64,000 nt of DNA, taken from positions 1,379,864 to 1,443,863 of the forward strand of contig CANLZP010000001.1 of assembly GCA_947495695.1 (NCBI GenBank). The letters run 5' to 3'. Below, piece after piece: positions 16,445 through 25,253 of this stretch. Source of the stretch: an uncultured Erythrobacter sp. (GTDB lineage: Bacteria; Pseudomonadota; Alphaproteobacteria; Sphingomonadales; Sphingomonadaceae). The position numbers and the translations under genes were made by a program. The notes under the pieces were generated by a model. That model worked only from the letters and a program-made list of their open reading frames with translations. It had not been told where the DNA came from and ran no database searches. The first letter of the stretch is position 1; the number at the start of each line of letters is the position of its first letter.

Positions 16445-17455
16445 TCAAACGGCGATCACTTCTTGTTCGATAGCCCCGAATATTGAGTGGTTGTCGCTGT
16501 CGCGCATTTCGATCCGCACGGTGTCGCCGGCTTTCATGAATCCGGTTTTGGCCTGGCCATCATAGATGGTTTCGATCATGCGGATTTCGGCAATGCAGCT
16601 GTAGCCTAGGCCGCCTTCGGCGACCGGCTTGCCTGGGCCGCCATCTGGGCCTTTGTTGCTGATTGTTCCTGAACCGATGATCGCGCCAGCGCCCAGATTG
16701 CGCGTCTTGGCAGCATGAGCGACCAATTGCGCCATGTTGAAGGTCGCATCCACTCCAACCTGCGCTCTGCCAAATGGCTGCCCGTTGTAATCAACCATCA
16801 AGGGCAGGTGGATCAGATTGTCTTTCCACGCCTCGCCCAACTCATCAGGAGTAACCGCAACGGGTGAGAAGGCGCTGGATGGCTTGGACTGGAAGAAGCC
16901 AAATCCCTTGGCCAGCTCGCCCGGGATCAGGCCGCGCAAGGACACATCGTTCACCAGCATCACCAGCTTGATATGGCCTGCTGCCGCCTCGGCTGAGACG
17001 CCCATTGGTACGTCATCGGTGATGACGGCCACTTCGCCTTCCATATCGCAGCCCCAGGCAGGATCGCCCAAGGGAATATCATCGCGCGGGGCAAGGAAGG
17101 TGTCCGATCCGCCCTGATACATCAGCGGGTCTTGGTAAAAACTGTCTGGCACCTCGGCATTGCGGGCTTTGCGGACCAATTCCACGTGGTTGATATAGGC
17201 GCTGCCATCGGCCCATTGATAGGCGCGGGGCAGGGGGGAGTGCGCCTCTCGCTCATGGAACCGCTCGCATGGCACCGCTTCGTGTTCGACATCGGTGGCC
17301 AGCACTTCGAGCTTGGGGGCGATCTCGTCCCAATTGTCGAGTGCAGCCTGCATTGTGGGGGCAATATTATCTGCTGCACAGCAGCGCGTGAGGTCCTTCG
17401 ACACCACAACGAGTTTGCCGTCGCGTGTCCCGTCATTCAGTGTTGCGAGTTTCAT
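16445..17455 (-). CDS. fumarylacetoacetate hydrolase family protein (probable fumarylacetoacetase)
   Basis: A 336-residue FAH-fold hydrolase. It shows the metal-binding acidic cluster around DMEGEVAVITDDV (about residues 137-149), the conserved NDVSLRG, and IGSGTISNKGPDG, with a Gly-rich C-terminal YSCIAEIRMIE. Fumarylacetoacetase cleaves fumarylacetoacetate to fumarate and acetoacetate at the end of tyrosine/homogentisate breakdown. The assignment to that step rests mainly on the adjacent maleylacetoacetate isomerase gene 24 bases upstream. Start at 17455 is well supported (GAGGACC). It is the last gene of a minus-strand operon with the isomerase and glutaryl-CoA dehydrogenase. A fumarylpyruvate hydrolase (gentisate route) is the alternative. 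Confidence 0.85.
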   Translation of the reverse strand: MKLATLNDGTRDGKLVVVSKDLTRCCAADNIAPTMQAALDNWDEIAPKLEVLATDVEHEAVPCERFHEREAHSPLPRAYQWADGSAYINHVELVRKARNAEVPDSFYQDPLMYQGGSDTFLAPRDDIPLGDPAWGCDMEGEVAVITDDVPMGVSAEAAAGHIKLVMLVNDVSLRGLIPGELAKGFGFFQSKPSSAFSPVAVTPDELGEAWKDNLIHLPLMVDYNGQPFGRAQVGVDATFNMAQLVAHAAKTRNLGAGAIIGSGTISNKGPDGGPGKPVAEGGLGYSCIAEIRMIETIYDGQAKTGFMKAGDTVRIEMRDSDNHSIFGAIEQEVIAV

Positions 17456-17479
17456 GGATTGGTCCTCTTTTACGGATTC

Positions 17480-18112
17480 TCAGCCGGCTTCGGGCTGGTT
17501 GTCGGGATAGGCGCGCTGGAATGGGTCCAGTGCGAGGCAGCTTTGTTCGATGCGTACGATATGCGGCTTGTCCGCTAAATCGAAGTGGAAACGACGGGCG
17601 TTGTAAATTTGCGGCAGCAACACGGTTTCAAAGAAGCCGGGTGCCTCGAATAGGAAGTCTCCGCTGCCAAGCTGCTCAAGCCTCTTTTCCAGCGGATCGA
17701 GCGTGCGCGCCAGCCAATGGTGGTACCAGATATCGATCTCGTCCTGGCTCCTGCCAAATTGGTTTTTCAGATACTTCAGGACCGGCAAATTGAGCGGGGC
17801 ATGCAGTTCTGTGGCGATGGCATAGGCCAGTTCGCGTGCGGTATAGCGCTGCTCTATATCAGCAGGCAGCAGGGGATTTTCTGGATAGGCCTCATCCAGC
17901 CATTCAATCAGCGCCATGCTCTGCGCGCGGTCGCGACCGTCAGCTTCCAGCATAGGTACAGAACCAAAGGCGTTGCGGCTGGTAAAGGCTTCACCCTTCT
18001 GCTCAGCTTTCAGCAGATTGACCGGAATATTCTCATATTCCAGCCCCTTAAGTTCCAACGCAATGCGCAAGCGATAGCTGGTAGAGCTTCGGTAATAGCC
18101 ATAAAGCTTCAT
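17480..18112 (-). CDS. maiA: maleylacetoacetate isomerase (zeta-class GST)
   Basis: This 210-residue thioredoxin-fold/GST protein carries the zeta-class signature SSTSYRLRIALELKGLEYE (residues 9-27), in which the serine pair binds glutathione, and FGSVPMLEADG. Zeta-class enzymes isomerise maleylacetoacetate to fumarylacetoacetate (or maleylpyruvate to fumarylpyruvate) with glutathione as cofactor. Its start ATG shares one base with the stop of the dehydrogenase gene (TGATG), so translation is coupled. Together with the downstream FAH-family hydrolase it forms the last two steps of homogentisate-type ring catabolism; the ring-cleaving dioxygenase is not in this window. Confidence 0.9.
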   Translation of the reverse strand: MKLYGYYRSSTSYRLRIALELKGLEYENIPVNLLKAEQKGEAFTSRNAFGSVPMLEADGRDRAQSMALIEWLDEAYPENPLLPADIEQRYTARELAYAIATELHAPLNLPVLKYLKNQFGRSQDEIDIWYHHWLARTLDPLEKRLEQLGSGDFLFEAPGFFETVLLPQIYNARRFHFDLADKPHIVRIEQSCLALDPFQRAYPDNQPEAG

Positions 18113-19296
18113 CAGAACGCTGCGATCCCCGTGATGCCGCGGCCCAGAATGAGCGCATGAACATCATGCGTGCCCTCATAGGTGTTTACCGTCTCCAGAT
18201 TCACCATGTGGCGGATCACTTGATACTCGCCAGAGATACCATTGCCGCCGTGCATATCGCGGGCTTGGCGGGCGATATCCAGCGCCTTGCCGACATTGTT
18301 GCGTTTGACGACCGAGATCATATCGGGAGCAAAGCGGCCTTCATCCATCAGGCGACCGACCCGCAAAGATCCTTGCAGGCCCAGCGCAATATCCGTCAGC
18401 ATGTCAGCCAGTTTCTTCTGGAACAGCTGTGTGCCAGCCAAAGGCCGGCCAAATTGATTGCGATCAAGGCCATATTGGCGGGCGGCATGCATGCAAAATT
18501 CAGCTGCACCCATGGCGCCCCAGCTGATGCCGTACCGCGCGCGGTTGAGGCATCCAAACGGGCCTTTGAGGCCTTGGACATCGGGCAGCAATGCGTCGGC
18601 TCCAACTTTCACATCATCCATGACGATCATGCCGGTTGTGCTCGCGCGTAAGGAGATTTTGCCCTCAATCTTGGGAGCAGAAAGGCCTTTCATGCCCTTT
18701 TCCAGGACAAACCCGCGAATGCCACCGCCATGCTCTTCGCTTTTGGCCCAAACCACAAACACATCGGCGAAGGGCGCGTTGGATATCCAGGTCTTGGACC
18801 CATTGAGGACATAACCATCGCCATCCTTGCGGGCCACGGTCTTCATGCCCGCCGGATCCGATCCTGCATCGGGTTCGGTCAGGCCAAAGCAGCCGATTAG
18901 CTGGCCAGACGCAAGGCCGGGTAAATACTTGCGGCGCTGTTCTTCCGAGCCATAGGCCTGGATCGGATACATCACCAAGCTGGACTGAACCGACGCCATC
19001 GAGCGATAGCCGCTGTCCACGCGCTCAATCTCTCGCGCGATCAGTCCGTAAGCGACATAGCTGGCACCAGACCCGCCATATTCTTCCGGTACGGTTGCAC
19101 CCAACAATCCTGCCTGGCCCATCAGTGGGAACAGTTCGGGCGCGTCGACCTCATTGTTGAAGGCTTCGATGACGCGGGGTTGCAGCTCGCTTTGGGCAAA
19201 GCCGTGCGCTGCGTCGCGGATCATCCGTTCGTCTTCGGACAATTGCGTCTCCAGATCGAAAGGGTCTTCCCAATTAAACGGCACCATTCCGGCCAT
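18112..19296 (-). CDS. gcdH: glutaryl-CoA dehydrogenase (acyl-CoA dehydrogenase family)
   Basis: A 394-residue FAD enzyme. Motifs: [18 protein letters not shown] (FAD/substrate loop, about 135-152), [19 protein letters not shown], an Arg-rich region [41 protein letters not shown], and [20 protein letters not shown], where the Glu is the catalytic base position used by the glutaryl-CoA branch. The enzyme oxidises and decarboxylates glutaryl-CoA to crotonyl-CoA in lysine and tryptophan breakdown. Start supported by AGGAGTAACTA. It heads an operon with maiA and a FAH-family hydrolase, an unusual combination that would join two catabolic routes ending in acetyl-CoA or acetoacetate. Confidence 0.9.
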   Translation of the reverse strand: MAGMVPFNWEDPFDLETQLSEDERMIRDAAHGFAQSELQPRVIEAFNNEVDAPELFPLMGQAGLLGATVPEEYGGSGASYVAYGLIAREIERVDSGYRSMASVQSSLVMYPIQAYGSEEQRRKYLPGLASGQLIGCFGLTEPDAGSDPAGMKTVARKDGDGYVLNGSKTWISNAPFADVFVVWAKSEEHGGGIRGFVLEKGMKGLSAPKIEGKISLRASTTGMIVMDDVKVGADALLPDVQGLKGPFGCLNRARYGISWGAMGAAEFCMHAARQYGLDRNQFGRPLAGTQLFQKKLADMLTDIALGLQGSLRVGRLMDEGRFAPDMISVVKRNNVGKALDIARQARDMHGGNGISGEYQVIRHMVNLETVNTYEGTHDVHALILGRGITGIAAF

Positions 19297-19356
19297 TAGT
19301 TACTCCTGAAACTATATTTTCAACTCTTTTGCAGCAATCCCGGCGCGCGGCAAGCG

Positions 19357-21297
19357 TCAGTTTGCTGGACGGTTGGCCACCAGATCATCCACAACTGATG
19401 GATCAGCCAAGGTCGAGGTATCACCCAGACTGGTTACATCATTCTCGGCAATCTTGCGAAGAATGCGGCGCATGATCTTGCCGCTGCGGGTTTTGGGCAG
19501 GCCGGGGGCAAATTGCACCACGTCGGGGGTTGCGATGGGGCCGATTTCCTTGCGCACCCACTTCACCAATTCGGCGCGCAATTCCTCGGAATCGTCGGTT
19601 CCGACATTGGTGGTGACATAGGCGTAAATGCCTTGGCCCTTAACCTCGTGAGGCATGCCAACCACGGCGGCTTCTGCCACCAGAGGATGCTCGACCAAAG
19701 CACTTTCTACCTCTGCGGTACCCATCCGGTGACCAGAGACATTGATCACATCGTCGATCCGGCCCGTGATCCAGTAATAGCCATCCTCATCCCGGCGGCA
19801 TCCATCTCCGGTGAAGTAATATCCCGGATATTGGCTGAAATAGGTATCGAAGAAGCGTTCATGATCGCCATAAACAGTGCGCATCTGGCCCGGCCAACTG
19901 TCGGTGATGACCAATGCGCCCTGCGCGGCGCCATCCAGCATCGCGCCGCTTTCCGGATCGAGGAGGGCAGGCTTTACGCCGAACATCGGTTTCGATGCGC
20001 TGCCTGGTTTCAGATCGGTGGCTCCGGGCAGGGGAGTGATCATGGCGGCCCCGGTTTCAGTCTGCCACCACGTATCCACGATCGGGCAACGCCGGTCGCC
20101 TACTACGCGGTGATACCAATCCCATGCTTCAGGATTGATCGGCTCGCCCACTGAGCCAAGCAGCCTTAGCGATTTGCGGCTGGTGCGCGTGACGTAGTCA
20201 TCACCTTGCGCCATCAATGCTCGCAATGCGGTTGGGGCGGCATAGAAAATCTCGACCTGATGTTTGTCGATGATCTCCCAAAAACGCGAATGATCAGGGA
20301 AGTTTGGTACGCCTTCGAACATGACCTGGGTCGCGCCATTCAGCAGCGGGCCGTAAACGACATAGCTGTGGCCCGTGACCCAGCCCACATCTGCCGCGCA
20401 CCAGTAAATCGATCCGGGCGTATAATCGAACACATATTCATGCGTCATGCTGGCCCACACGGCATAGCCGCCGCTGGTGTGCAGCACGCCTTTGGGCTTG
20501 CCAGTCGAGCCTGAGGTATAGAGGATGAACAGCGGGTCTTCGGCGTCCATCACTGCAGGCTCGCAATGGGTGGGTTGATCAGACACGGCCTCGGCCCATG
20601 TCACATCGCGGCCATCAACCAGCGACACATCGGCGCCGGTATGCTCCAGCATAATCACCGTGTCGGCAGGTGTTTTTTCCAAGGCCGCATCAACATTGGC
20701 CTTCAATGGAACGATCTTGCCACCGCGCAAACCCTCGTCAGCGGTGATGACAATGTTGGATTGGCAATCCTCGATCCGGCCAGCCAGTGCATCGGGACTG
20801 AAGCCTGCAAAAACAACTGAATGCACAGCGCCGATGCGCGCGCAGGCAAGCATGGCCACAGCCGCTTCGGGCACCATAGGCAGATAGATCGTGACCCGAT
20901 CACCGCGCTTTACGCCCTTCGAGATTAGCGCATTGGCAAATTGGCAAACCTGAGCATGCAGCTCAGCATAGGTGATGTGCCGGACCGGATCAGCCGGATT
21001 ATCCGGCTCCCAAATGATCGCAAGTGTATCGCCGCGCTCTTCTAAATGCCGATCAAGGCAATTGGCGGTGATGTTAAGCTGACCTTCGGTGAACCAGCGA
21101 ATACGGAAATCGTCCTTGTTGTAGGACGTGTCCTTGACCGTTTCAAAAGGGCGCATCCAGTCGATCCGCTGGGCTTCCTTGCGCCAGAAACCGTCAATGT
21201 CGGTGATAGATTGCTGGTAATGTTCCTTATATCGCTCAGCATCAAATTTGGCCGATTGCGCCCACTCCTGTGGGACCGGAAAAACAGCATCACTCAC
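19357..21297 (-). CDS. acs: acetyl-CoA synthetase
   Basis: A 646-residue adenylate-forming enzyme of standard length. Visible: the P-loop-like [14 protein letters not shown] (about 265-278), [45 protein letters not shown] (the hinge and C-terminal domain) and [14 protein letters not shown], whose Lys is the known acetylation-controlled catalytic residue. It converts acetate, ATP and CoA to acetyl-CoA. The start is GTG at 21297 with AGGAGATC upstream. It lies 60 bases from gcdH on the same strand, so acetate activation may be transcribed with the upstream catabolic operon or from its own promoter in the 116-bp gap before 21414, where no clear promoter was identified. Confidence 0.96.
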   Translation of the reverse strand: MSDAVFPVPQEWAQSAKFDAERYKEHYQQSITDIDGFWRKEAQRIDWMRPFETVKDTSYNKDDFRIRWFTEGQLNITANCLDRHLEERGDTLAIIWEPDNPADPVRHITYAELHAQVCQFANALISKGVKRGDRVTIYLPMVPEAAVAMLACARIGAVHSVVFAGFSPDALAGRIEDCQSNIVITADEGLRGGKIVPLKANVDAALEKTPADTVIMLEHTGADVSLVDGRDVTWAEAVSDQPTHCEPAVMDAEDPLFILYTSGSTGKPKGVLHTSGGYAVWASMTHEYVFDYTPGSIYWCAADVGWVTGHSYVVYGPLLNGATQVMFEGVPNFPDHSRFWEIIDKHQVEIFYAAPTALRALMAQGDDYVTRTSRKSLRLLGSVGEPINPEAWDWYHRVVGDRRCPIVDTWWQTETGAAMITPLPGATDLKPGSASKPMFGVKPALLDPESGAMLDGAAQGALVITDSWPGQMRTVYGDHERFFDTYFSQYPGYYFTGDGCRRDEDGYYWITGRIDDVINVSGHRMGTAEVESALVEHPLVAEAAVVGMPHEVKGQGIYAYVTTNVGTDDSEELRAELVKWVRKEIGPIATPDVVQFAPGLPKTRSGKIMRRILRKIAENDVTSLGDTSTLADPSVVDDLVANRPAN

Positions 21298-21413
21298 TCA
21301 GGGATCTCCTCTCGCTTGCGATAGCGATAGGCCAAGCAGCAAAGCTATGGAAGGTCTGAAATAGGCAGGAGGCGATGCGGATCCCAATAGGCCGGCAATG
21401 CACACCTTTTGAA

Positions 21414-21773
21414 TCAGTTGGGTGCCAAAACTTTCGATACCGCATCGATCATTGCGCTGGGCGGGCAAGGCTTTGCCAAGGTCTTGGCCTCGGGAAAGCG
21501 CGCTTTGACCTCGTCGCGCGACACGCGGCCTGAATGAAAGATGATCGGAATGTTCTCTTCTTCAAGCTTCTTGGCTAGTGGGAATACCACGCCATCGTCC
21601 AGTTGAATGTCTAGGATCGCCAGATCCGGCTTGTCCTTTTGGAATGCCAGCATGGCGGAAGATATGTCAGCATGCGGCCCTTCGACCAAATAGCCTGCTT
21701 CTTCGACGGTTTCGCACAAATCAAAGGCGATTATTCGCTCGTCCTCTGCAACCAGAATTTTAGGCTGTGTCAT
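21414..21773 (-). CDS. single-domain response regulator receiver (CheY-like)
   Basis: A stand-alone 119-residue receiver: acidic residues in VAEDERII (about 8-15), phosphoacceptor Asp in LAILDIQLDDG (D55), and the switch Lys in TLAKPCPP. The usual Thr/Ser after strand 4 appears as IIFHSGR, an arrangement seen in the variant receivers common in alphaproteobacterial stress signalling. There is no output domain, so it probably acts by protein contact or as a phosphate sink. It stands alone between acs and the HhH membrane protein; no kinase gene adjoins it. Ribosome-binding site GGGGGAATGG. Confidence 0.88.
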   Translation of the reverse strand: MTQPKILVAEDERIIAFDLCETVEEAGYLVEGPHADISSAMLAFQKDKPDLAILDIQLDDGVVFPLAKKLEEENIPIIFHSGRVSRDEVKARFPEAKTLAKPCPPSAMIDAVSKVLAPN

Positions 21774-21846
21774 TCCATTCCCCCGTTAGGATTATAACTA
21801 CCCCATCATCTCTAACGAACGAAAATAACCAAACCTTCCGACCGCC

Positions 21847-22344
21847 TTACCGATTGTTACCAAACTTATCGGAAAAGTCCGAATCGTTTCCGCTGGCGAG
21901 CAATTTTGCCTGCTCGACCCAATTGTCGCGGCGGATGCGCCCCTCAAATCGACCCAGCAGCGAATCGATCCGGTCAATCTCTGCTTCATCCCATCCGGCC
22001 ACCTGGTCAAACCGGGTGATGCCATGGGTGCCGAGCAATGCGGCCAGTTTGGGACCAAGGCCCTTAATGCGGGTCAGATCATCTCCCTGCGCTGGTGCAG
22101 CGGCGCCAGCAGCTGGTTCAGCCAATGGTTCGGGTGCGGCTGTCGCAGATGCTGCTGCGGCAGCGGGCGTATCGATCAAGGCCTGATTGCGGGCTGCAGG
22201 CGGCGCGCCTTCGTCCAGAACGTCACGCTTGTCAGTCGTAACCGACGTGCGCCGCGTGGCAACAAATGCAAACCAGGCAACCGCGATACCGATCGCCATC
22301 GCGATAAGAAAATACGGCCAATAGGCTTCGATCAATTCAGGCAT
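21847..22344 (-). CDS. membrane-anchored helix-hairpin-helix protein
   Basis: The ATG at 22344 follows AGGAGTGATG and opens directly into one transmembrane helix (about residues 6-27), then a charged/Ala-Pro-rich linker (about 40-90) and a C-terminal domain reading LTRIKGLGPKLAALLGTHGI then FDQVAGWDEAEIDRID. This helix-hairpin-helix fold is of the type seen in alphaproteobacterial NADH dehydrogenase accessory proteins and ribosomal-protein-like sequences. Total 165 residues. It probably sits in the inner membrane with the HhH domain in the cytoplasm, where it could bind DNA or protein. It is the last of a group with a 40-residue membrane peptide and OmpA-family protein. Confidence 0.8.
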   Translation of the reverse strand: MPELIEAYWPYFLIAMAIGIAVAWFAFVATRRTSVTTDKRDVLDEGAPPAARNQALIDTPAAAAASATAAPEPLAEPAAGAAAPAQGDDLTRIKGLGPKLAALLGTHGITRFDQVAGWDEAEIDRIDSLLGRFEGRIRRDNWVEQAKLLASGNDSDFSDKFGNNR

Positions 22345-22351
22345 GTATGCA

Positions 22352-22474
22352 TCACTCCTTGATGGTTTCTTGGCGCGCATTTGGAGCAGCGCGTCCCCAC
22401 AGTGCCCAGCCGATGGCTAAGCCAATTGCATAGGCGGCAAGGCACAAAACAAGCACTTCAGACCATATCGGCAT
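22352..22474 (-). CDS. 40-residue single-pass membrane peptide
   Basis: A short gene with a good ribosome-binding site (AAGGAAG) before its ATG, located 20 bases after the OmpA-family gene and 8 bases before the HhH membrane protein. The product is almost entirely one hydrophobic helix (LVLCLAAYAIGLAIGWALWG) with a short basic/acidic tail ending RQETIKE. It could be an assembly partner of the neighbouring membrane protein, with which it would be co-translated. No homologous family is recognised; spacing and ribosome-binding site are the main evidence that it is real. Confidence 0.6.
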   Translation of the reverse strand: MPIWSEVLVLCLAAYAIGLAIGWALWGRAAPNARQETIKE

Positions 22475-22493
22475 AGAACTTCCTTTCTCTTGC

Positions 22494-23234
22494 TCAGCGT
22501 GGGCCAGGCGTGTCGACCGGGGTGGGTTTAAGCGGCGTGGTTGCCACCACGGCAAATTCAATTCTGCGGTTGGCGGGGTCTTGCGGTAACAGGCCATCGA
22601 CCGGTTCGGCTGATCCGACACCCTTCGCGCGCAAACCATCGATCGGAATGCCGCGATCAATCAGGGCGCGCTGCACGGCCAAGGCTCTGTCGCGCGATAA
22701 TTGGATATTGCCAGGTTCCGGGCCAGAGGCATCGGTGTGTCCGGTGATGGCGATAATACTGCCAAGGCACGGACGAAGCGCCACGGCAACTTCATCAATC
22801 AATTCCTGGCTGCTTGCATCGATGGTGCTGGCGGATTCTTCAAACCGGATTGTGCGGGCCTGCAACAGGGCGTCGACATCTTCCTGACAGTGGAGCGGCG
22901 ACAAGATGACCTCCCCGCCTTGGGCCATCATGCTGCCATCGCTCCAGCTGATCCCGCCAACGCCGGGAATGGCGGCCACTGCTTTGGCTACTTTGTTGCG
23001 CGTGCCTTCATCCAGACCTTCTCCGCCAGACAGGATTGTATGGCGGGTTGGGTGCCCCCAACGATTGATGAAGCGGGCCTTGATTGCGCCGCCGCCATTG
23101 TCCTGGATAACCTGCTGTGCCTGCTGAGATAACGCAGCGGACAGGTCCTGATCCGTGGAGCTGGCACCGGCTATCGTCACTGCAGTGACAATCAATGCTC
23201 CCGCAAGAATTGCGATGGGTGGACGAACGATCAT
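22494..23234 (-). CDS. OmpA-family (peptidoglycan-binding) protein
   Basis: A 246-residue exported protein with a signal-anchor at the N-terminus (about 5-24). The C-terminal half is an OmpA/MotB-type domain: ITGHTDASG (about 167-175), LSRDRALAVQRALIDRGI, LRAKGVGSAEPV and ANRRIEFAV, the residues that contact diaminopimelate in peptidoglycan. The N-terminal half includes TILSGGEGLDEGTRNKVAKAVAAIPGV, resembling a BON-like fold, so the layout recalls BON-OmpA proteins. It has no beta-barrel. The C-terminus is Pro-rich. It is upstream of the 40-residue peptide and HhH gene and downstream of the VWA lipoprotein, and probably belongs to one envelope operon. Confidence 0.88.
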   Translation of the reverse strand: MIVRPPIAILAGALIVTAVTIAGASSTDQDLSAALSQQAQQVIQDNGGGAIKARFINRWGHPTRHTILSGGEGLDEGTRNKVAKAVAAIPGVGGISWSDGSMMAQGGEVILSPLHCQEDVDALLQARTIRFEESASTIDASSQELIDEVAVALRPCLGSIIAITGHTDASGPEPGNIQLSRDRALAVQRALIDRGIPIDGLRAKGVGSAEPVDGLLPQDPANRRIEFAVVATTPLKPTPVDTPGPR

Positions 23235-23274
23235 AGGGACGCTCTTAGACAGAGCATCCCCATGCGAAAAGAGC

Positions 23275-25059
23275 TTATCCGCCCTTCATCGATTTTGCGA
23301 CATCATTGAGGCGCAGGAATTCTTGACGCCAGTAATCATCCTGCTTGCCTGCCAGCCGGTCAATGTCGTCAAATGTGAAGTCCATCATCAGATCATCGCC
23401 GCGCAGCAATTGACCAAATGCAGCAACAGATGCGGCAAAGGCGAAGTCGCCGGTTGGCCTGCGTGCATCGCGCAACGCCTTGTTGGTCACGACATAATCA
23501 ATCAGTTTTGATTTTGATCCGCCAGGCATTTTGTAACGCAGCTTTATATGCGCGGCCTCGGCCATGCGTTTGCTCGCCTCGCCAGAGACTTTATCGTCAT
23601 AACGGCGCGGTGCGATCCAGCCCTTGGTGCCAGTGGGAACGACTTCATAAATAGCGGTAACCTGATGGCCGGCACCAATGTCGCCTGCATCGACTGTGTC
23701 ATTGTCAAAGTCTTCTTCCCGCAACGCGCGGTTTTCATACCCAACCAATCGATATTGGCTGATCACGGCCGGGTTAAACTCGACCTGGATTTTCACATCC
23801 TTGGCGATGGTGAACAAGGTTGATTGCATTTCATCGCCCAGCACCTTCTTCGCTTCTAACGCGCTGTCGATATAGGCATAATTGCCGTTACCGTGATTGG
23901 CGATCTGCTCCATCATGGCTTCGTTATAATTGCCGGTGCCAAAGCCAAGGGTGGTCAAGGTGATGCCGCTGTCGCGCTTATCTTCGATCAGCTCGACCAA
24001 AGCATCACGGTCCGAAATACCCACGTTGAAATCACCATCGGTGGCGATGATCACGCGGTTCACACCGCCTTTGATCATATTGTCCTGGGCAATGTTGTAG
24101 GCCAGCTTCAAGCCTGCACCGCCTGCGGTTGAGCCACCAGCGCGCAGATTGTCCAAGGCCGCACGGATCTTGCGCGTATCGTTGGTCGGTTCCAGCACAA
24201 GCCCAGCGGCCCCGGCATAAACAACGATTGAGACCTTATCCTGCGGTGACAATTCTCCTGCCAGGCCGGACAATGCGTTCTTGACCAGCGGCAGTTTGTC
24301 AGGACTGCCCATGGATCCCGACACATCCATCAGGAACACCAGATTGGCCGGTGGCCGCTCGGAACGAGGCAGATCATATCCGCGCAGGCCGATCCGCATC
24401 AGATAGGTGTTTTCATTCCATGGGGTTTTCGCAACGCCGGTTGTCACTGTGAAGGGCTGCGACCGATCCTTTGGCGCAAGATAGTCATAGCGGAAATAAT
24501 TGATCATTTCCTCTGTGCGAACGGCATCGCGAGGAGGAGTTTGGCCCTGCGTTAGAAAGCGGCGAGTGTTGGCATAGGCGCCAGTATCTACGTCGACCGA
24601 GAAGGTCGAGACAGGCTCTGCCTGCACCAGTTTGACGGGCGACACTTCCTCGCCGTCATAGCGTTCGCGGCCCGGGTCTGGTGCGACCATAACCGGGGGA
24701 ATATGGTGCCTTGTGGCATATGCCGGAGCGCCAGGACTAACTGATAACGCTGGCGCAACAGATGCCATATTGGACTGCTTGACCTTACTGCCGGTCACGA
24801 TCACCTGATCAGAGGACGCCATTTCAGCTGCTGGCTGAGATTGAACGGGCGGCGGCGGTGGTGGCGGTGGTGGCGCGGGTTCTTGAATATCCACTTGTGT
24901 CAGGCGCTCGTTATCGGGTGCATCGCCGCTTTGCACTGACCGTTGATCGCTTTGGCTGGCGCAGGCCGTCAGGAATAATGCGTGGGCTACCACCACGCTT
25001 GTTCCGATCAGCAGTTTGCGGCGTCGGGGGGTCTCAAATTTGCAATCTTGGGTATCCAT
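23275..25059 (-). CDS. VWA-domain (YfbK-type) lipoprotein with a TonB-receptor-like N-terminal motif
   Basis: A 594-residue exported protein. The N-terminus has a basic stretch, a hydrophobic segment and a lipobox-like LTAC near residue 33, a polyproline tract of ten residues (about 62-71), then SDQVIVTGSKVKQSN (about 83-97). A conserved region PVSTFSVDVDTGAYANTRRFL precedes the VWA domain, whose metal site begins DVSGSMG (about 244-250) and continues with GGSTAGGAGL and ATDGDFNVG. The C-terminal domain with DYVVTNKALRDARRP matches DUF3520. The ribosome-binding site GGAGG is good. VWA proteins of this type bind other envelope proteins; no partner is known. The motif near residue 85 resembles the start of the plug of TonB-dependent receptors, including the one at 49890. 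Confidence 0.88.
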   Translation of the reverse strand: MDTQDCKFETPRRRKLLIGTSVVVAHALFLTACASQSDQRSVQSGDAPDNERLTQVDIQEPAPPPPPPPPPVQSQPAAEMASSDQVIVTGSKVKQSNMASVAPALSVSPGAPAYATRHHIPPVMVAPDPGRERYDGEEVSPVKLVQAEPVSTFSVDVDTGAYANTRRFLTQGQTPPRDAVRTEEMINYFRYDYLAPKDRSQPFTVTTGVAKTPWNENTYLMRIGLRGYDLPRSERPPANLVFLMDVSGSMGSPDKLPLVKNALSGLAGELSPQDKVSIVVYAGAAGLVLEPTNDTRKIRAALDNLRAGGSTAGGAGLKLAYNIAQDNMIKGGVNRVIIATDGDFNVGISDRDALVELIEDKRDSGITLTTLGFGTGNYNEAMMEQIANHGNGNYAYIDSALEAKKVLGDEMQSTLFTIAKDVKIQVEFNPAVISQYRLVGYENRALREEDFDNDTVDAGDIGAGHQVTAIYEVVPTGTKGWIAPRRYDDKVSGEASKRMAEAAHIKLRYKMPGGSKSKLIDYVVTNKALRDARRPTGDFAFAASVAAFGQLLRGDDLMMDFTFDDIDRLAGKQDDYWRQEFLRLNDVAKSMKGG

Positions 25060-25113
25060 TAGTCTGCCTCCATCCCAGAACGCGATATGTTATCACGTCT
25101 CTCACTGTGTCGA

Positions 25114-25153
25114 GGGAGCGGACCAGGGGAATTGGGGGTCGTTGCCCGCTCCC
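25114..25153. other. 8-bp inverted repeat in the gap after the flippase gene
   Basis: GGGAGCGG (25114-25121) and CCGCTCCC (25146-25153) are perfect inverted copies with a 24-base loop. The structure lies about 55 bases upstream of the VWA gene start and 100 bases after the end of the flippase gene, both on the minus strand. No T-run follows, so a terminator is not clear; it could be a transcript-end structure or operator. The rest of the 194-bp gap shows nothing recognisable. Confidence 0.3.
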
Positions 25154-25253
25154 GCGACCAAACCAAGATTGGCCTCGGCCCGTGAACAGCGACTGAACGC
25201 CCTTTTTCAGCGATGAAATGAGGCCTTCTGAGAGGGCGCCGATGGTGGCTGAC

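Noticed and set aside
24841..24885. GGC/GGT-rich repeat tract
   Set aside because: It is the polyproline segment of the VWA lipoprotein, read in frame on the minus strand.
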